From Typha latifolia (taxonomy: Eukaryota; Streptophyta; Magnoliopsida; Poales; Typhaceae): a stretch of DNA of 64,000 bases. The position numbers and the translations under genes were made by a program. Of the stretch, positions 21,801-34,384 are shown piece after piece (position 1 is the stretch's first letter; the number at the start of each line of letters is the position of its first letter). The stretch spans positions 13,651,188 through 13,715,187 of the forward strand of contig CM034101.1 of assembly GCA_019914945.1 (NCBI GenBank). The letters run 5' to 3'. Below the pieces are notes generated by a model. That model was not told the origin of the DNA. It did no database searches and saw only the letters and a program-made list of their open reading frames with translations.

Positions 21801-24800
21801 ATTTAAGGCCTTGGAACGATTTAAAGACTATTTCTTTTATATGTCATGACTATTTAGCATGCCAACGACACACTGACTCAGTACGACATGTGCTAACAAT
21901 ACACCCCGTATCGAGCCAAGTTGGGCACACGCACACTCATGCCTTTGTTATGGCAATCCTTAAATGAAGATACTAGCTTTGTTGAATTGCTATCTGTTGA
22001 GAAAGAATGAAACTATGGTAAATGTTTATATCATTTCACCAAATTAATATGTGTACTATCTTAGCCAACTTTGCATTTCTTGAGTCAAGAACAAAATTGT
22101 TTTTTTTTTTCTTTTTTTGTTTGTAAGATTGTAAAGTACTTTGGTTAGCCATCTGATGAAATCTTTCTTCAATATGTTGATAGTTCTGTTTTCCAGTTTC
22201 CAGTCTTTTGTGAATGAAAATTGCAACGGCATTACTGACACTTAATCTTACATAAAAGTGGTATTTTTAATGTAGTAGGAAAACAATTCATTTTTGTCCT
22301 TTTCATATACTATATTGCTCTTTTCTAATGCATGTCACTTAATCTTGTTCCAGCGGAAACCGTCATATACAGAATTTTTTACTATATTAACAGATCTGGA
22401 AATGGTCATATCATCCTCAGAGAATTGAAACGCAGTAATTTAATATCTGTAATGCAGCAGCTTGATGAAGAAGAAGATATTAACAAAGTTTTGAGGTAAT
22501 CTGCTTATCTGCAATTACTGTAGCTTATTGAGAAATTATGAGATGGTTTGCATATTATGCATTGACTAATATTTGTTACTAATGGTTGTTATTTGTTAAT
22601 ATGTGGCTATGCTATGCTTGTGGTACCAAACTTTTCTCTGTTGTTGAAGATATGGTTTTTACTTGTTATCTGCTTCAGTCCACTTCTATGTATAATGGAA
22701 TGTTGTCTTGTCTGAGTATGTCATTCACTTATTTGTCAAATTTGAACTTCCTATCCTATGTAATTGTTGGCCTGTTAGCTGGAATTTGTTAATCAGATTA
22801 ATCAATCCCTACCCATTGAATAACTGTGTTTCCTGTACAAACGGTTGTACACCAGCTTATGATGACAGGCTGAAACATAAATTTAACTTGTGATGAATGT
22901 CGTTATCAACAGTTATTCTTTTGCTAAATTGTACATTTTTTGTTGCACTAAACAGCTTGACTTAGCAAATACCAATGCACTAAGTAGAGATTGATGGGGA
23001 AAAAAGATCCATATAGCCGACCCCAGATACTTGGTACTAAAAGCTTGGTTGTTATTCTTATTGTTGCCATTATTGCTAAATAGTTGCAGTCTAGTACCCA
23101 TAATGCATATGCTATTTTTACAGTGTTCTAACATTGCTTGTTTATGCAGGTACTTTTCATATGAGCACTTCTATGTGATATACTGCAAATTTTGGGAGCT
23201 CGATACGGATCATGACTTTTTGATTGATAAGGAGAACCTCATCAGATATGGAAACCATTCATTGACTTACAGAATAGTTGATAGAATTTTCTCACAGGTT
23301 TATACAATTTTCTTTGACTTCTATTATACAAGGTTCCAGTTAATGGAGGATTTCAGATATTTCTTATTTCCTTTTCGATGATTTAGGTGCCTTTTTCTTT
23401 AGGTTGCAAGGAAATTTATGAGCAAGACAGAAGGAAAAATGGGTTATGAAGATTTTGTTTACTTCATTTTATCAGAGGAAGATAAATCTTCTGAGCCTAG
23501 CCTAGAGTATTGGTAAGTTCACAGAATTTTGTTGGAAATCACCAATCAGTATGATGTTCTTTTTGTTGTTGCCTTTTTTACAAAGAGGCCATATAACTAT
23601 GAATTAACCTGATATATGTGATCCTCTTTACTTTTGATGAAAGATCTTCCATGAAATGATTAAATTTTGATAGCTTGTTTTGATTAACTGTGTGTAAGCC
23701 CTACGGGATGCTGTTGATGTGGGGCAGTCAATGTCCCTTTTTTTTTATCATTTAAGAGACTGAAGGTTAGATGCGAGCTGGACAAAGGGTCACCTTCCTT
23801 GATATAAAGATACTTCAGTCTTACTAAGTTTTTAGTTAGCAAACATAGTTATTCAATCTAAATTTCAAATCGTCGTGCCACTGAACTGCTTCTCCAAGCC
23901 AATACATACTACTGAATAATTAAATTGAGCAGAATCAAGCCGCCAATTTAAGTCACCAACACCCAAACAATTTGCCCACAATAAATTTGTTTGAAGGTGG
24001 ATTTGAACCTGTAACCTCCTAGGTCATAAGTGGTAATGAATTGCTTTCTTAATACATTTTTTTGGGAGCAATCTAGACAAAAGATGACCAGAAAGTACCG
24101 TAGTAATTTCTAGGCTGTTGATTAACATTTCCATTGGATTCTCTATAGTTACTTGACAAGCATAGAGGAGACACAGAGTTGTTTATTGGGAGTTTGAGCA
24201 AATGGAGGTGTGGTTTACATATAAGAAATTTATGTTCAGGAGATTCCTTGTTCATGAAGCCTGTTGGGATTACCTTCTCTTCCTTTCCTCAAATCATGAA
24301 ACATACTGGCACTAAAAGGACTCTAGCCCTATGGAGGAACATCTCATTAATTTCAGTAATGAGGGGTTACATACCTTCTCATTTAATTGTCTTATTCACT
24401 GTATCCGCAGAGTCGAAAAGTCTTTTCATGGCAAAAGTGTTATCTTTTTAAAATTTAAGAATATTCACTTCTTAGAGATTTGTTTAGAACATAGTAATTG
24501 AAGATTGAAGTTGTTATACTTTCTATCAGTTTATATAATAAAATATTTTGGAATAAAACTTTGTAGTCCTTAAAGAAACAATAATTGCATTTGTCTGGGC
24601 TGCCTCAATCTGCTCATTGGTTACTGGGGATTTGATTCACATTTTTTTATTTCATAGATCTATATGACAGGAAGAGAAGGTCATTCTACTCAGTGTTTTA
24701 AAAGGTGGATTGGTGGCCGCCCTGCCATCGGACAATGCAGTTGACAAACTGCGGGAGGGCCGCCATGGCTCTTTTGGCAAGCCACCAAGTCACCTGGCGG

Positions 24801-27800
24801 GCCTGTGGCCCGCTAAGGTGTTGGAGTAAGTCTATGGCAAGGCTCTCTACCATCTTGGAAGAAAGAGAAGAAACATAAGAGGAGAATGAAAGGGAAGAAA
24901 AAGGAAGAAACAATGGGTTTGAGGGTTACCCGCTGTCGTCCACTTGCTGCCAACGTTCGCCTGTCGCCTCTGCTTGATGCTGCTTCCGCATGACGCTGCT
25001 TCTTGCCTCCTCCTCTTAGTGCCGCTCAAGAAAGAAATGATCGAGAGAGGTAGTGAGGGAGAGAGGGGAGATTTAAGAGAGATCAAAGAGGGAGTGAGGG
25101 AGGAGAAATTGGGTTTTTGTTTTAAGTTACTTACCTGTTATTCATTAGCAACAGACCCTTTAAAAAACTTGTCTTTTCTCTGTTGGAGCGGGATTGTTGT
25201 CTAGTTGTGCAGGTTAGTTTTGTTAGAAAGTGGCTAGATGGAGTCAGATGGTGGAATCTTGAATGGGCCCACATTTGAGGTGGGAAGTGGATTAGGTTTA
25301 GGTTTTAGGGTTTAGTGGACTAGTAAAAGATTTATATATACTATATTAGAGTATTAGTATGTAATATATATCTTATATAATTATTTTTTATTTATATATT
25401 CAAAATGTTAGACCATTTTGGCGCCCGCCTTCCTCCTAGGCACTAAGTGGTTCAATATTTGGATTCTACTTTTGTAAGATGAGGGTGTGGGTCAAGTGAG
25501 TGATCTTCATAGTTATTACTTTAGCCTTTAGTGTGTGGAGAAAGGTACGTAAGCCCATTATTGCTGGCAACAAGCTTTGTAGTTCACCAGATTGAGCATA
25601 ATCTTAGTCAGATTTGTCTTTCATAGTATAGCTTTATTATCCTAGATCATATTCTTCAGGGAACTTTTTTCCTGTTTGCATGGATAAGATGGCATGAGAA
25701 ATATTGAAGGAAAGGTCATGTTGCATTTTCCTTTTCTTTGAGATAGTAAACAAAGGAAAATTAAGAGTAACCTCTGCAGTTGGCAAGTAGGGTTTTGCCC
25801 TCATGGACAGTAGGCTTGTTGTGAGTTATCCTATGGTATTGTGCCATTCCCGCCACTGCTATCATGAGAAACATTCAGAAGATTGCAGGAGAGAGTAAAA
25901 GAATAGTCTTTGCCCAGTCCAAATGAATGATGGAAGCACTCTTAGACAAGGATTACCATGCCGATACTCAATCGGCATGACCCTATATGCTAGTGGCACA
26001 CACCAGCATGCCTACACCACATGTTTAATATATTTTTCAAGGTTTTTATACATGTTTTTGGCTTGAATATATATATTGTTGTAAATAACCTAGTTTATTA
26101 GAGATATAGCAATAGTCAAGTATAAACATGATTCAACATATAATATGGTAGAATATATTCATTAGAATCTTTTATAGTTAGATAATGTTGTAAATGACCT
26201 AGTTTATGGTTGAATATATTCATTAGTTAATGATAATTCAATAATTAAAACCAAATCCTAGTTGAACATAGTTATTCTAACGCGTTACTATACCAATTTT
26301 TGATATAATTTGAATGAATTTGATATATTAATTTTGGATTTTTAAATTATGGAGAAAATTTTGGAAAATCTCTAATTGTGTTAAGATTTTAGTTAAAAAT
26401 TGTCGAATTTGGGTTCAAAATAACTCATTAAGGAGTTAATATAATATGTTCCTATACCAATTTTGACCTAATTTGAATGAATTTGACATATTAATTTTAG
26501 ATTTTTTAAAATTTAGGATAATTAATTTTTCTCTTTGATTTCTATATTTTAAAGAGTGTTTTTCATAGATCTAGCACCAAAATGTTATATTTATGTAGAA
26601 AGACTTTTATAAATAATAAATTTATTAAAATTGAGCTAGATCTGTTATTGTACACCCTAAATTAGTTTTCAAAGTATAAGAAAAAAAAAACCAATGTCAA
26701 TCGGCATGAGTTTGCACACCCCGACATGGGGTTGTGCCAGTGGCACAACCCTGGGTGCTGATACTTTATCAGCACAAGATTTGCCGATTGGCGCGACTAT
26801 CTTTGCTCCTGAATTTGAATAACGGATATTGTAGCCAAAGAGTATGAATAATGTTGTTGGCCAGATGAGAAGTTTATCATAAGCTAGTAAGCTACAATTA
26901 TTTTTTCAGTTGGGACTGATTTGTAGTTTTCTTTAAACCATGATTCAAAAATTGGCCGATCCCGATTATGAGTTTTAAACATTTATGTGCAAATGCCACC
27001 TTGGGGCCTAGATTCCAGGGTCAGATCATCTAGATGCTTCTGAATGGTTGGGTATTGATTTTGTATCATTGGTATCTAATTGATGCCATATTGAGTAGAA
27101 GAGATCATATTAGTGAACTAGAAGAAAGTGAGTTTCGTATATTGTTTTGGATAAGTTTTGTGATCTTATGGATTCTTTTGTCATGTCTTGGCTAGGGCAG
27201 CATAGGTCTAATGCTTCAGTGGATATAGTTATACTCATGAACTGTGAACCATGGTTAGATTCTAGATAAAGATGAAAAAGGAATCTCTCTTCTTTGAAGT
27301 TCATTGTGCTTCATTATTGTATCTTGAACCTTAATTTTAGTTTATATATTGATTAGTAAATGGTAGTGTGTGAATTGGGGGCTTTTCTAGACAATTGATT
27401 ATGACAACCTTGGTTGAATATTTCTCTTCAATGATATTTCATTTGATGATGACATTTTTGGATTTTTGTTCTACTCACTAGGGTATGCTTAACTTTACTT
27501 TCAGGTTCAAGTGTATTGATCTGGATGGAAATGGAATTCTGACACCTAACGAAATGCAATTTTTTTATGAGGAGCAGTTGCACCGGATGGAATGTATGGC
27601 GCAAGAACCTGTGCTATTTGAGGACATTTTATGCCAGATAATTGATATGATCAAACCAGAGGTTGCTTATTTATGATTATTCAAATTAGAGTAACATATA
27701 ATTTATCTTTCCCTGAGGGTCTGACAGTGACATCTATGCAGAAGGAATCCTACTTTATGCTCCGTGACTTGAAAGGTTGCAAACTTTCAGGAAATGTTTT

Positions 27801-28111
27801 CAATATCCTTTTCAATCTCAACAAATTTATGGCATTTGAAACTCGTGATCCATTTCTCATACGTCAGGTAACTTTTAACTTATGGCTGCAGAACTTTTTT
27901 GAATATATGCAATGTTCCAATCCGATGATGATGGCTTAGATTTGTTGGAATTACATGATGGTTTATACAGGAGCGTGAGAATCCAACTCTGACTGAGTGG
28001 GATCGTTTTGCACACAGAGAATATATTAGGCTGTCTATGGAAGAAGATGGGGAAGATGCTTCCAATGGAAGTGGTGATGTTTGGGATGAATCACTTGAGT
28101 CTCCCTTCTAA
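15898..28111 (+). CDS. Protein phosphatase 2A regulatory subunit B''
   Basis: This is a calcium-binding B''-type regulatory subunit that directs the PP2A catalytic/scaffold dimer to substrates. It is 540 aa in 12 coding exons: 15898-16047, 16736-16984, 17099-17201, 17282-17381, 18389-18494, 18654-18744, 22354-22495, 23150-23297, 23403-23512, 27505-27661, 27742-27867 and 27971-28111. All junctions are GT-AG and in phase. The N-terminus ([22 protein letters not shown]) and the proline/serine-rich linker with [13 protein letters not shown] match plant B'' proteins. The core contains [20 protein letters not shown] and [19 protein letters not shown]. Two EF-hand loops are visible: D332-N343 (position 12 is N, so it may be weak) and D405-E416 ([12 protein letters not shown], canonical). 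The C-terminus ends [11 protein letters not shown]. In plants B'' subunits are linked to HMG-CoA reductase and stress responses. This is the B''-alpha/beta-like type rather than the shorter TONNEAU2 type. Introns 6 and 9 are each about 4 kb and carry transposons. Confidence 0.95.
19851..20459. mobile_element. Ac/Ds-like non-autonomous hAT element (phosphatase intron 6)
   Basis: The element starts TAGGGGTGAAAAC and ends GTTTTCACCCATA, giving inverted ends of about 13 bp. It is flanked by a perfect 8-bp duplication CTAAGAAC (19843-19850 and 20460-20467). Both the ends (compare CAGGGATGAAA of maize Ac) and the 8-bp duplication are diagnostic of the hAT superfamily. Subterminal regions are full of GGATACGGAT/ATCCGTATCC-type repeats, the usual transposase-binding arrays. 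At 609 bp there is no transposase. A related but larger copy lies at 58439-61084. Confidence 0.92.
21362..21489. repeat. 64-bp tandem duplication in phosphatase intron 6
   Basis: Units 21362-21425 and 21426-21489 are identical except for one base (CTAGGAATC against CTAGGTATC). The near identity indicates a recent slippage or repair duplication. Confidence 0.95.
23860..24060 (-). mobile_element. Possible SINE fragment in phosphatase intron 9
   Basis: On the minus strand there is GGTTCAAATCC, an exact match to the tRNA-type B-box consensus, preceded by TGACCTAGGAGGTTACA. This resembles the head of a tRNA-derived SINE. No convincing A box or target duplication was found, so it is tentative. Confidence 0.3.
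24693..25450. mobile_element. CAGTGTTTTAAAAGG-type transposon remnant (intron 9)
   Basis: The left edge reads CAGTGTTTTAAAAGG and is followed by GGCCGCC/GGCGGGCC-rich DNA. The right part (25330-25450) is AT-rich and ends AAAATGTTAGACCATTTTGG with GCCCGCC and CCTAGGCAC blocks. A related right part occurs at 42290-42470 in the CIP7-like gene. The mirror terminus is not preserved here, so the element is truncated. Confidence 0.45.
25940..26815. mobile_element. Unclassified inverted-repeat element (phosphatase intron 9)
   Basis: Near the left edge the sequence reads GCCGATACTCAATCGGCATG then CCC and GTGGCAC. The reverse complement of the right edge (about 26705-26800) reads GCTGATAAAGTATCAGCACC then GTGCCACTGGCAC. 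Each subterminal block is itself a small palindrome. The interior is AT-rich and contains a 165-bp spaced direct repeat beginning CTATACCAATTTT at 26288 and 26453. No transposase is encoded and superfamily ends were not resolved. Confidence 0.5.
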
Positions 28112-31079
28112 ATTCAAACTAATGTGAGTATCTTTTTTCCCCAAATTAACATATACAATTCCTAGGTTTCGTTTCACCGAAATACACTGCTTTATGATTT
28201 CAAAGGAAGGTATCTGTTAACTCCTAATAGAATTGCATCACATAGGGTGTTAATTTTGTCTATATAGCTGTTTAATGTTGGATAGTCAAGAACTCGCCTT
28301 TTTGCAGCATGTGCATATCCACTTACTCCAAATATTTGGCCAGTTTAACCCATTATGTATCTGGTTGGAGGAGAGAATTAAATCTTTTGTACCATTCAAC
28401 TTTCAATGGTTAGCTGATGTGAAGAAAATTCACTTAATTAGACGCAATATTTGAACTCCTAATAACTGATATTCTCGTCCTATTGCCCCATTATTTAAAT
28501 ATTCTATCATTGGCAGTTGATGCTGAGAACGCTTGGTCCTGTGGATGCTTATTTTAGAATTGAACCAAGAGCAGTTAACAAAGTGGGTGCACTCATCCAT
28601 CTGGCTGATGATTAATCAAAAGTTCTACTGTTCATCTAATATAAATATTGTATATTATCCAGTTGTGCCAGTATTTGTTTCACTCATAGAGGCGTGTTTA
28701 AAATATTCGGGCACCAGCTCAATAATGTCAATTGATGTGAAGAATGAGGACTCTCGCTGATCATTAGATTAGTTCTGATAACTGGGCCACAATACCTTGT
28801 CTATTGGATTACTGGGCCTAAATTTTGAAGCAAGATTGTTAATATTTGGTTGCTAGCTTCTCTATTTCTCCGCTCTGAACAGTTGGAATTTGCAAACAAG
28901 AAATTGTTTTTTTTTTTATAAGTTTTCTTGTGGGATGTATTTTCCTTTCTCACATGGTATGTTCTAGTCGTGGCTTCTCTAAATTTCGATTTGAATAATG
29001 CTGAAGAAATATATCAGTTTTTCATTTTCTTTTTTCATCTATATCTTTGGTTGACTACACTATGCATAGAGCAAATCATTTTTTATTTTGGTTGAGAAAT
29101 TATGCATAGAGCACATCATTATCTAATATATAATGTCGACTTAAAGTTTCTGGATGAAAAAATTGAGCAGATGTATGCAGCAAATTGGGAAACTAAAGCA
29201 GGTGATTTGATTTTGCAACTCTCTATTATGTGTATCAAGTCTTTGTAGGGCATCGAGTTTTAGATATTCGGCTATTGTTACGTGAGTTTTTGTAACAGTT
29301 AGTGAATAGTTATCTCCTGTTACAATATTCATAGATGCATCTTTAAATTAATTCTCATAAATTCGTTCTACTTTGCTTCCTCAGATTAGTTATTGGTTAG
29401 AGATGCCTTTGGATAATGAATAATTTTGCTGCGTAGTAATTTTTTTCTGCTTGCCTTTATTTTCAAGCATTCAGAAGCTCTTCTGATTGCAACTGTGCTG
29501 TTAGGTCAAGTTCACTTTATGGAATAAGGCCAATGTTAGGATAGTTATTTTAATCTTTTTATATTAGAATAAGAGAGTTTATATCTGTACAAGTTATTTT
29601 AGTGTTTAGTGTCTCTAGCCAAATTCTCAAATTTCCTATTCTATTCCCTTTACTGTATAAGTATTGTTTATGTACTTCCTTTTTATTAACTGTTTAAAAG
29701 TTATAGTTTTTGAAGCATCATCATTACATTTTAGAGTGATTTCGTTTATTTAAAAAAAAACAAGAGGAGATAAGGAAGCTACAGTGCTTCTCTACATTTC
29801 TTCAAATTGAAAATTGGTAGGGAATTTGATGTGGAAGGAATTTTTATCAAATTTTGGGAATGGGTAGTCTTTTGTTTAAATTTTAGAGTAAAAATTGAGT
29901 TAGCGAAACTGATGGGAATGTTCCACCTATCTATATACGTATATATACATATTGATGCATTTTATCTGCAAAGTAAATAACATTTTACCCCCTTTGGTTT
30001 AACCTAAATTTGTTTATTAATGTAATTTTAACTCCTTATAGTTATATTTAAATTGAAATTATTATTTCTAATTAATCTATAAGTCTAACTCATTAGAGAT
30101 AAAATTATTTACGATTGGATAAATATTCTAAATGTATTTAAAATAATAATGATTAGATTTTATATGACAAATATATTGAACAAATGTATATTTTTAATCA
30201 TATCTTTATTATCTAAAATTTGATTGGTATTATTTAGATACTCTAGAAAGCTTATTCAATTATCTATAATTTTATCTTCCATAAGTATCTTTAAATTTGA
30301 TTTGCAAATTAGTCAAATATCTGAAATATATATATATATTTTGAATATAATTATAAGGATTAAGGAGATAAGACAACACAAATAAAACCATGTAAAAAGG
30401 TAAAGTAAATTTAAGCCTAATCACGAGGGTGAGATGCAATTCAATTTCCCTTTTTACATGTATAATACTCATTGGAGTGGTTGGAATATGGCAAGTTGGT
30501 CACGAAAAGAATGACCACTAAAAGGATTGGATTACAAATATTTTTTGCAGGATTTGATTAACTCGTACCCTTTTTTTTTCCTTTGATTAGTGGTTACTCC
30601 TCCAAATGATTGTCATATCACTTTATCTTGTTGGTTGGTAGACAGAGATGTTTAAAGATGCGGCCAGACTTCTACTGCCAATATATGGAGCTCTTCGATA
30701 GCTCTTTGCATGATAAGTGCTTGCACTCTATAAAGGAAGCTTTAATCATCACGGAGATCTTTCTAATGACTAAATATTGCAGTGGAGATGGGTGAGTTCC
30801 CGGTCAATACTTTCATAGTAGGTGAGGAAGTATTGGCAGACTGACCTTCAAGATGGTGATATGAATGACACCCTGTTAACAATTCTTTAAGTAGAAGAAA
30901 ATGCGTTGGCTTTGCTGCTCTTTTCTGCAGACAAGTGGAACTATACGAGGAGTTTTTGACTATTTTAAATCCATCCCTATATTTTCTTATATAAAATTAT
31001 TTTTATATATAAGTCGCCTTCCGGTTTAAAAATTTATGTAAAAATTTGAAAGTCGGTAAATAACCTAAATTGCCAAGTC

Positions 31080-31500
31080 TAAAGGGAAGAAATTTTCACA
31101 TAAGTCACATGAGTCACTGACTTATATTTAAAAGTTGGGTATCTAGTTCAGCGATTTCTTTGAGACATTAGTTAAACTTGAAACTAATTTTTACCTCAGT
31201 CACTTTCTAGTTCAGCATCTTATATTTGGAAGTCAATGTCTGTTCTAGCAATTCTGGTGAGGTGGATCCAACGATGCAAAACTCATTGGCTTTTTTATAT
31301 ATAAGTTATCTTTTAGTTCAACGACTTATATTTGAAAGTTATTGTCTTGTACAAATATTTCTCTAAGACATGACCTGTGTTTGAAACCAATTTTCACATA
31401 AGTTGGTTCCCCGTTCAGTGACTAATATTTAGAATTCACTATCTGTTCACCAATTTTGCTGAGGTGGATCTAATCTAGCAAAACTCACCTAGATTCGTTT
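31080..31500. repeat. Decayed tandem array, about 100-bp units
   Basis: A motif of the form CTTATATTTGAAAGTT recurs at 31121, 31219, 31325 and 31422 (spacing 98, 106 and 97). Alternate copies are more alike, giving a higher-order period of about 200 bp. For example GTGGATCCAACGATGCAAAAC and GTGGATCTAATCTAGCAAAAC lie 200 bp apart, as do two GAAAC-AATTTT blocks. Confidence 0.7.
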
Positions 31501-31599
31501 GAAGTATTCTTGACACATAAAAAGAGTTCGGGAGGGCTAGTTTGATCAAGAACTTAGGTATGAGAAACAAAGTCGCGCCAAAGCTATTGTTATAGGACA

Positions 31600-31690
31600 T
31601 AGTGAACATTGCAAGCTACTACTGTAGCACAATGATTGAGTTTTATGAAATGAGGTCATGAGTTTAATTTCCCATAAATATTTTTATCAG
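31600..31690 (+). mobile_element. Possible SINE head
   Basis: TGTAGCACAATGATTGAG is followed about 35 bp later by GTCATGAGTTTAATTTCCC. The two blocks are spaced like the A and B boxes of a tRNA-derived SINE but are degenerate. Similar heads occur at 35765 and 35825. Confidence 0.35.
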
Positions 31691-32049
31691 AGTTATATTT
31701 GCATATTTTAGGCTTATTACGATCTATTTCTTAAGAGTGTTAGCCTAATAGTTCAATCTAACTTATACATCTAAGAGGTCTAAGCTCTGTCTAGCCTATG
31801 GCTTATAGACTTGAGACTAATAATAAAAAAAGGCATTGCATATGCATTGTGCTAACTTTGATCCCAATTTTGAAGGGGAATGTGGCTAAAGGGGCATCAC
31901 TCCGTATACTACAAAACCCTCTTCACTCGTAGAATAAGCAAAAACTTATGGTAGTGTAAACCCTGTAAAGAAACAATAACTTATCTCAATACTAATTTAC
32001 TAATACCTATTTCTCTCTCCTCTTATTATATACTACCAAATAATAAGAA

Positions 32050-32330
32050 AAACATTACATATGTGCCCTTGAGAGGAAAATATGTTCCTATTATATTTAA
32101 ATATGCAAGAGAAATTGTATGTCGTGTAAGAAAATATGTCCACACTGCATAGTAAAATATATGCATTGACTATATAAGTTTGTATTATATTTAAATATGC
32201 AAAAAAATTTGTTCACAATATAAGAAAATATATCTAAACTATAAGGTAAAGGGCATATAGTACCTATATATTTTCACATTACACTTAAATATGCGGAAAA
32301 TATATTTGAAATATATTTGAGTTACATTAT
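32050..32330. repeat. 94-bp tandem repeat, three decayed units
   Basis: The block TTATATTTAAATATGC recurs at 32091, 32185 and 32279 (as TTACACTTAAATATGC in the last), exactly 94 bp apart each time. AAGAAAATAT-type words lie between. This is a small AT-rich satellite-like array. Confidence 0.75.
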
Positions 32331-34340
32331 AAGAAATATGGATTGTATAGTAAAAAGTCCACACTTTTCTCATAAAAATTATACAAGTAACAATTAATTA
32401 AAATATTGTTTATATATTAGTACTACGATTCTATTCACTATTTTAGTCATTTGGTGTAAAATCTTACTAATCCTCAATACAATTTCACTATTTCTTTTAT
32501 TTTAATTTTAACTTTTATCGAGACATTAAGTGTAATTATTATACACTATATTAACTTACCGTTAGACACCATAATAATTCATACTAATATAAACTCTATT
32601 ATACTACTATAAAAAAAAATTAGTATAGCTATACTTAGTATGCAACTTCTTATATAAAGTACAGGTGGGAGCTTTACAGAAGAATTTATTGATAAACTTA
32701 GGAATTCAATTTACAATTGCACTTAGAAAGTGAGTTCATGATTTTTGTTTAATTTGCTTGAGATTATGGTAAATTGTGTGCATTCTTCCTGATTTGAACA
32801 AAAAAGAAAAGAAACCTCCCGGTGATTTAAATATTTTCTTTTTGTATGAAAGTTAACCAACTGTTACTAATCCATTTAATAGTAAAAGAATAAAAACACT
32901 CTTATTCTATTTTGAATATATTACCCTCACATAAGGACATCTTTCTTATTTCACTTTGGAGTTTAACATATAGTTATCAAAAAGTAAATAGAAGAACAAT
33001 AGGTTTTGAAGGGTATTCACATAAATAAGAAATTTGGATATATGCACCCAAATATATATTCTCTATCACATCTATTGCTTGTAAGGTGGTACGTCACAAT
33101 TGAAGCCTGTAACATTTGGCTGCTTCTTAGGCAAACTAAGATGCTCGTTTCCCATCAACTCTATCAATTCAATACCCCCAAGAAGTGTTTGCGGAGCAAA
33201 TATTATTGACATAATATCTTGTTTGGAAGATAAAAGAGAGCTACTTGGCATTGGTTAGGTGCCCTAACTCCATCACTCCTCGAATATTTTTTTAACACTT
33301 TTAGTTGCCTTCACATCCTTCTAGAGCTCAAGGGGAAAAAAAAAATATAAGGATGTAATTAAATGCAACATGTCTCTTTTTGCTCTCTTGGCCAGCTAAT
33401 GGAAATGGACCGTTTACCTTTCTATATATATATTTGTAGGTATTCTTAAGTAATAATTTAAATATGAGAGCAAAGGTCTTGAATTTAGATTTCACTAAGC
33501 TTATCTATCCCATTTAAGCTAAGTCTACTACTTAGAAATGAAAAATGTCATAAGACTATTTTAGGCTATTCATATGTGCCAATAGTTAACTGCCATACAT
33601 ACGCTATAAATGAGATCTTGAACCAGTATCAAATGGAAGATTTTAACGTCTCGGACAACTTCATTGCTAATTTAGTTCGTTTGTGATATTCTAAAATACT
33701 TTGGAGCTGTCGAATATGCACGATTAATTAATGTTTAATAACCTGCACTGCACTGAATCCAAACTGGGAAGAGTCATGTTTATGAACAGTAGAGATCCTG
33801 GCAGCCCCTTTGCCACCTCTATCATAGAGATTCTCCAAAGAATATTATATATAATAACAATTGCATGTCTATAAGTTGGTTCATTTGGAAGTACTTCCTC
33901 CATGTGCACCAATAAAACTGGGACCATCTTGTGAATAGAAGAAATGGCACAAACTATGATTATGATAAATTAATAGACCTAGAAAATGGAAGGCCTATAA
34001 AAATAACAATAGATCTTGTCGTTTTTAACATCATTAGGCTTAGCTGTATTCATTCAACTGCATGATAAAAGTTGAAGTAGAGAATAAGTTGGCAATAGTA
34101 AGGGGCAATTTTGTTCGGGAATAAATTGGATATCCCGAAAGATTTAGGCAAGTAGTTATCTTGTGCATAGTAGTCTCTTAGGCCAATGGGTCCGGTTGTC
34201 TAAGTATGGTGAGATGGCTTCATGTGTCCAGGTTGGTTGGTTGGAATGGTTGGTTGAGAAGGATTGGCCCATGATTTAACAAGGTATTAGCCTCAAATTT
34301 TTTTTTTTTTTTTGTTTTTGTGTAGAATTAGCCTCACTTG

Positions 34341-34349
34341 TTTGGAATT

Positions 34350-34380
<31 letters not shown>
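34341..34380. repeat. (AT)n microsatellite next to a poly(T) run
   Basis: A pure TA dinucleotide run of about 40 bp lies 40 bp downstream of a poly(T) run near 34297-34315. Confidence 0.85.

Positions 34381-34384
<4 letters not shown>

Noticed and set aside
30610..30795. A 61-codon frame with RPDFYCQYMELFDSSLHDKC as a possible exon
   Set aside because: No family is recognised, no neighbouring exons with matching phase were found, and length alone is not evidence.
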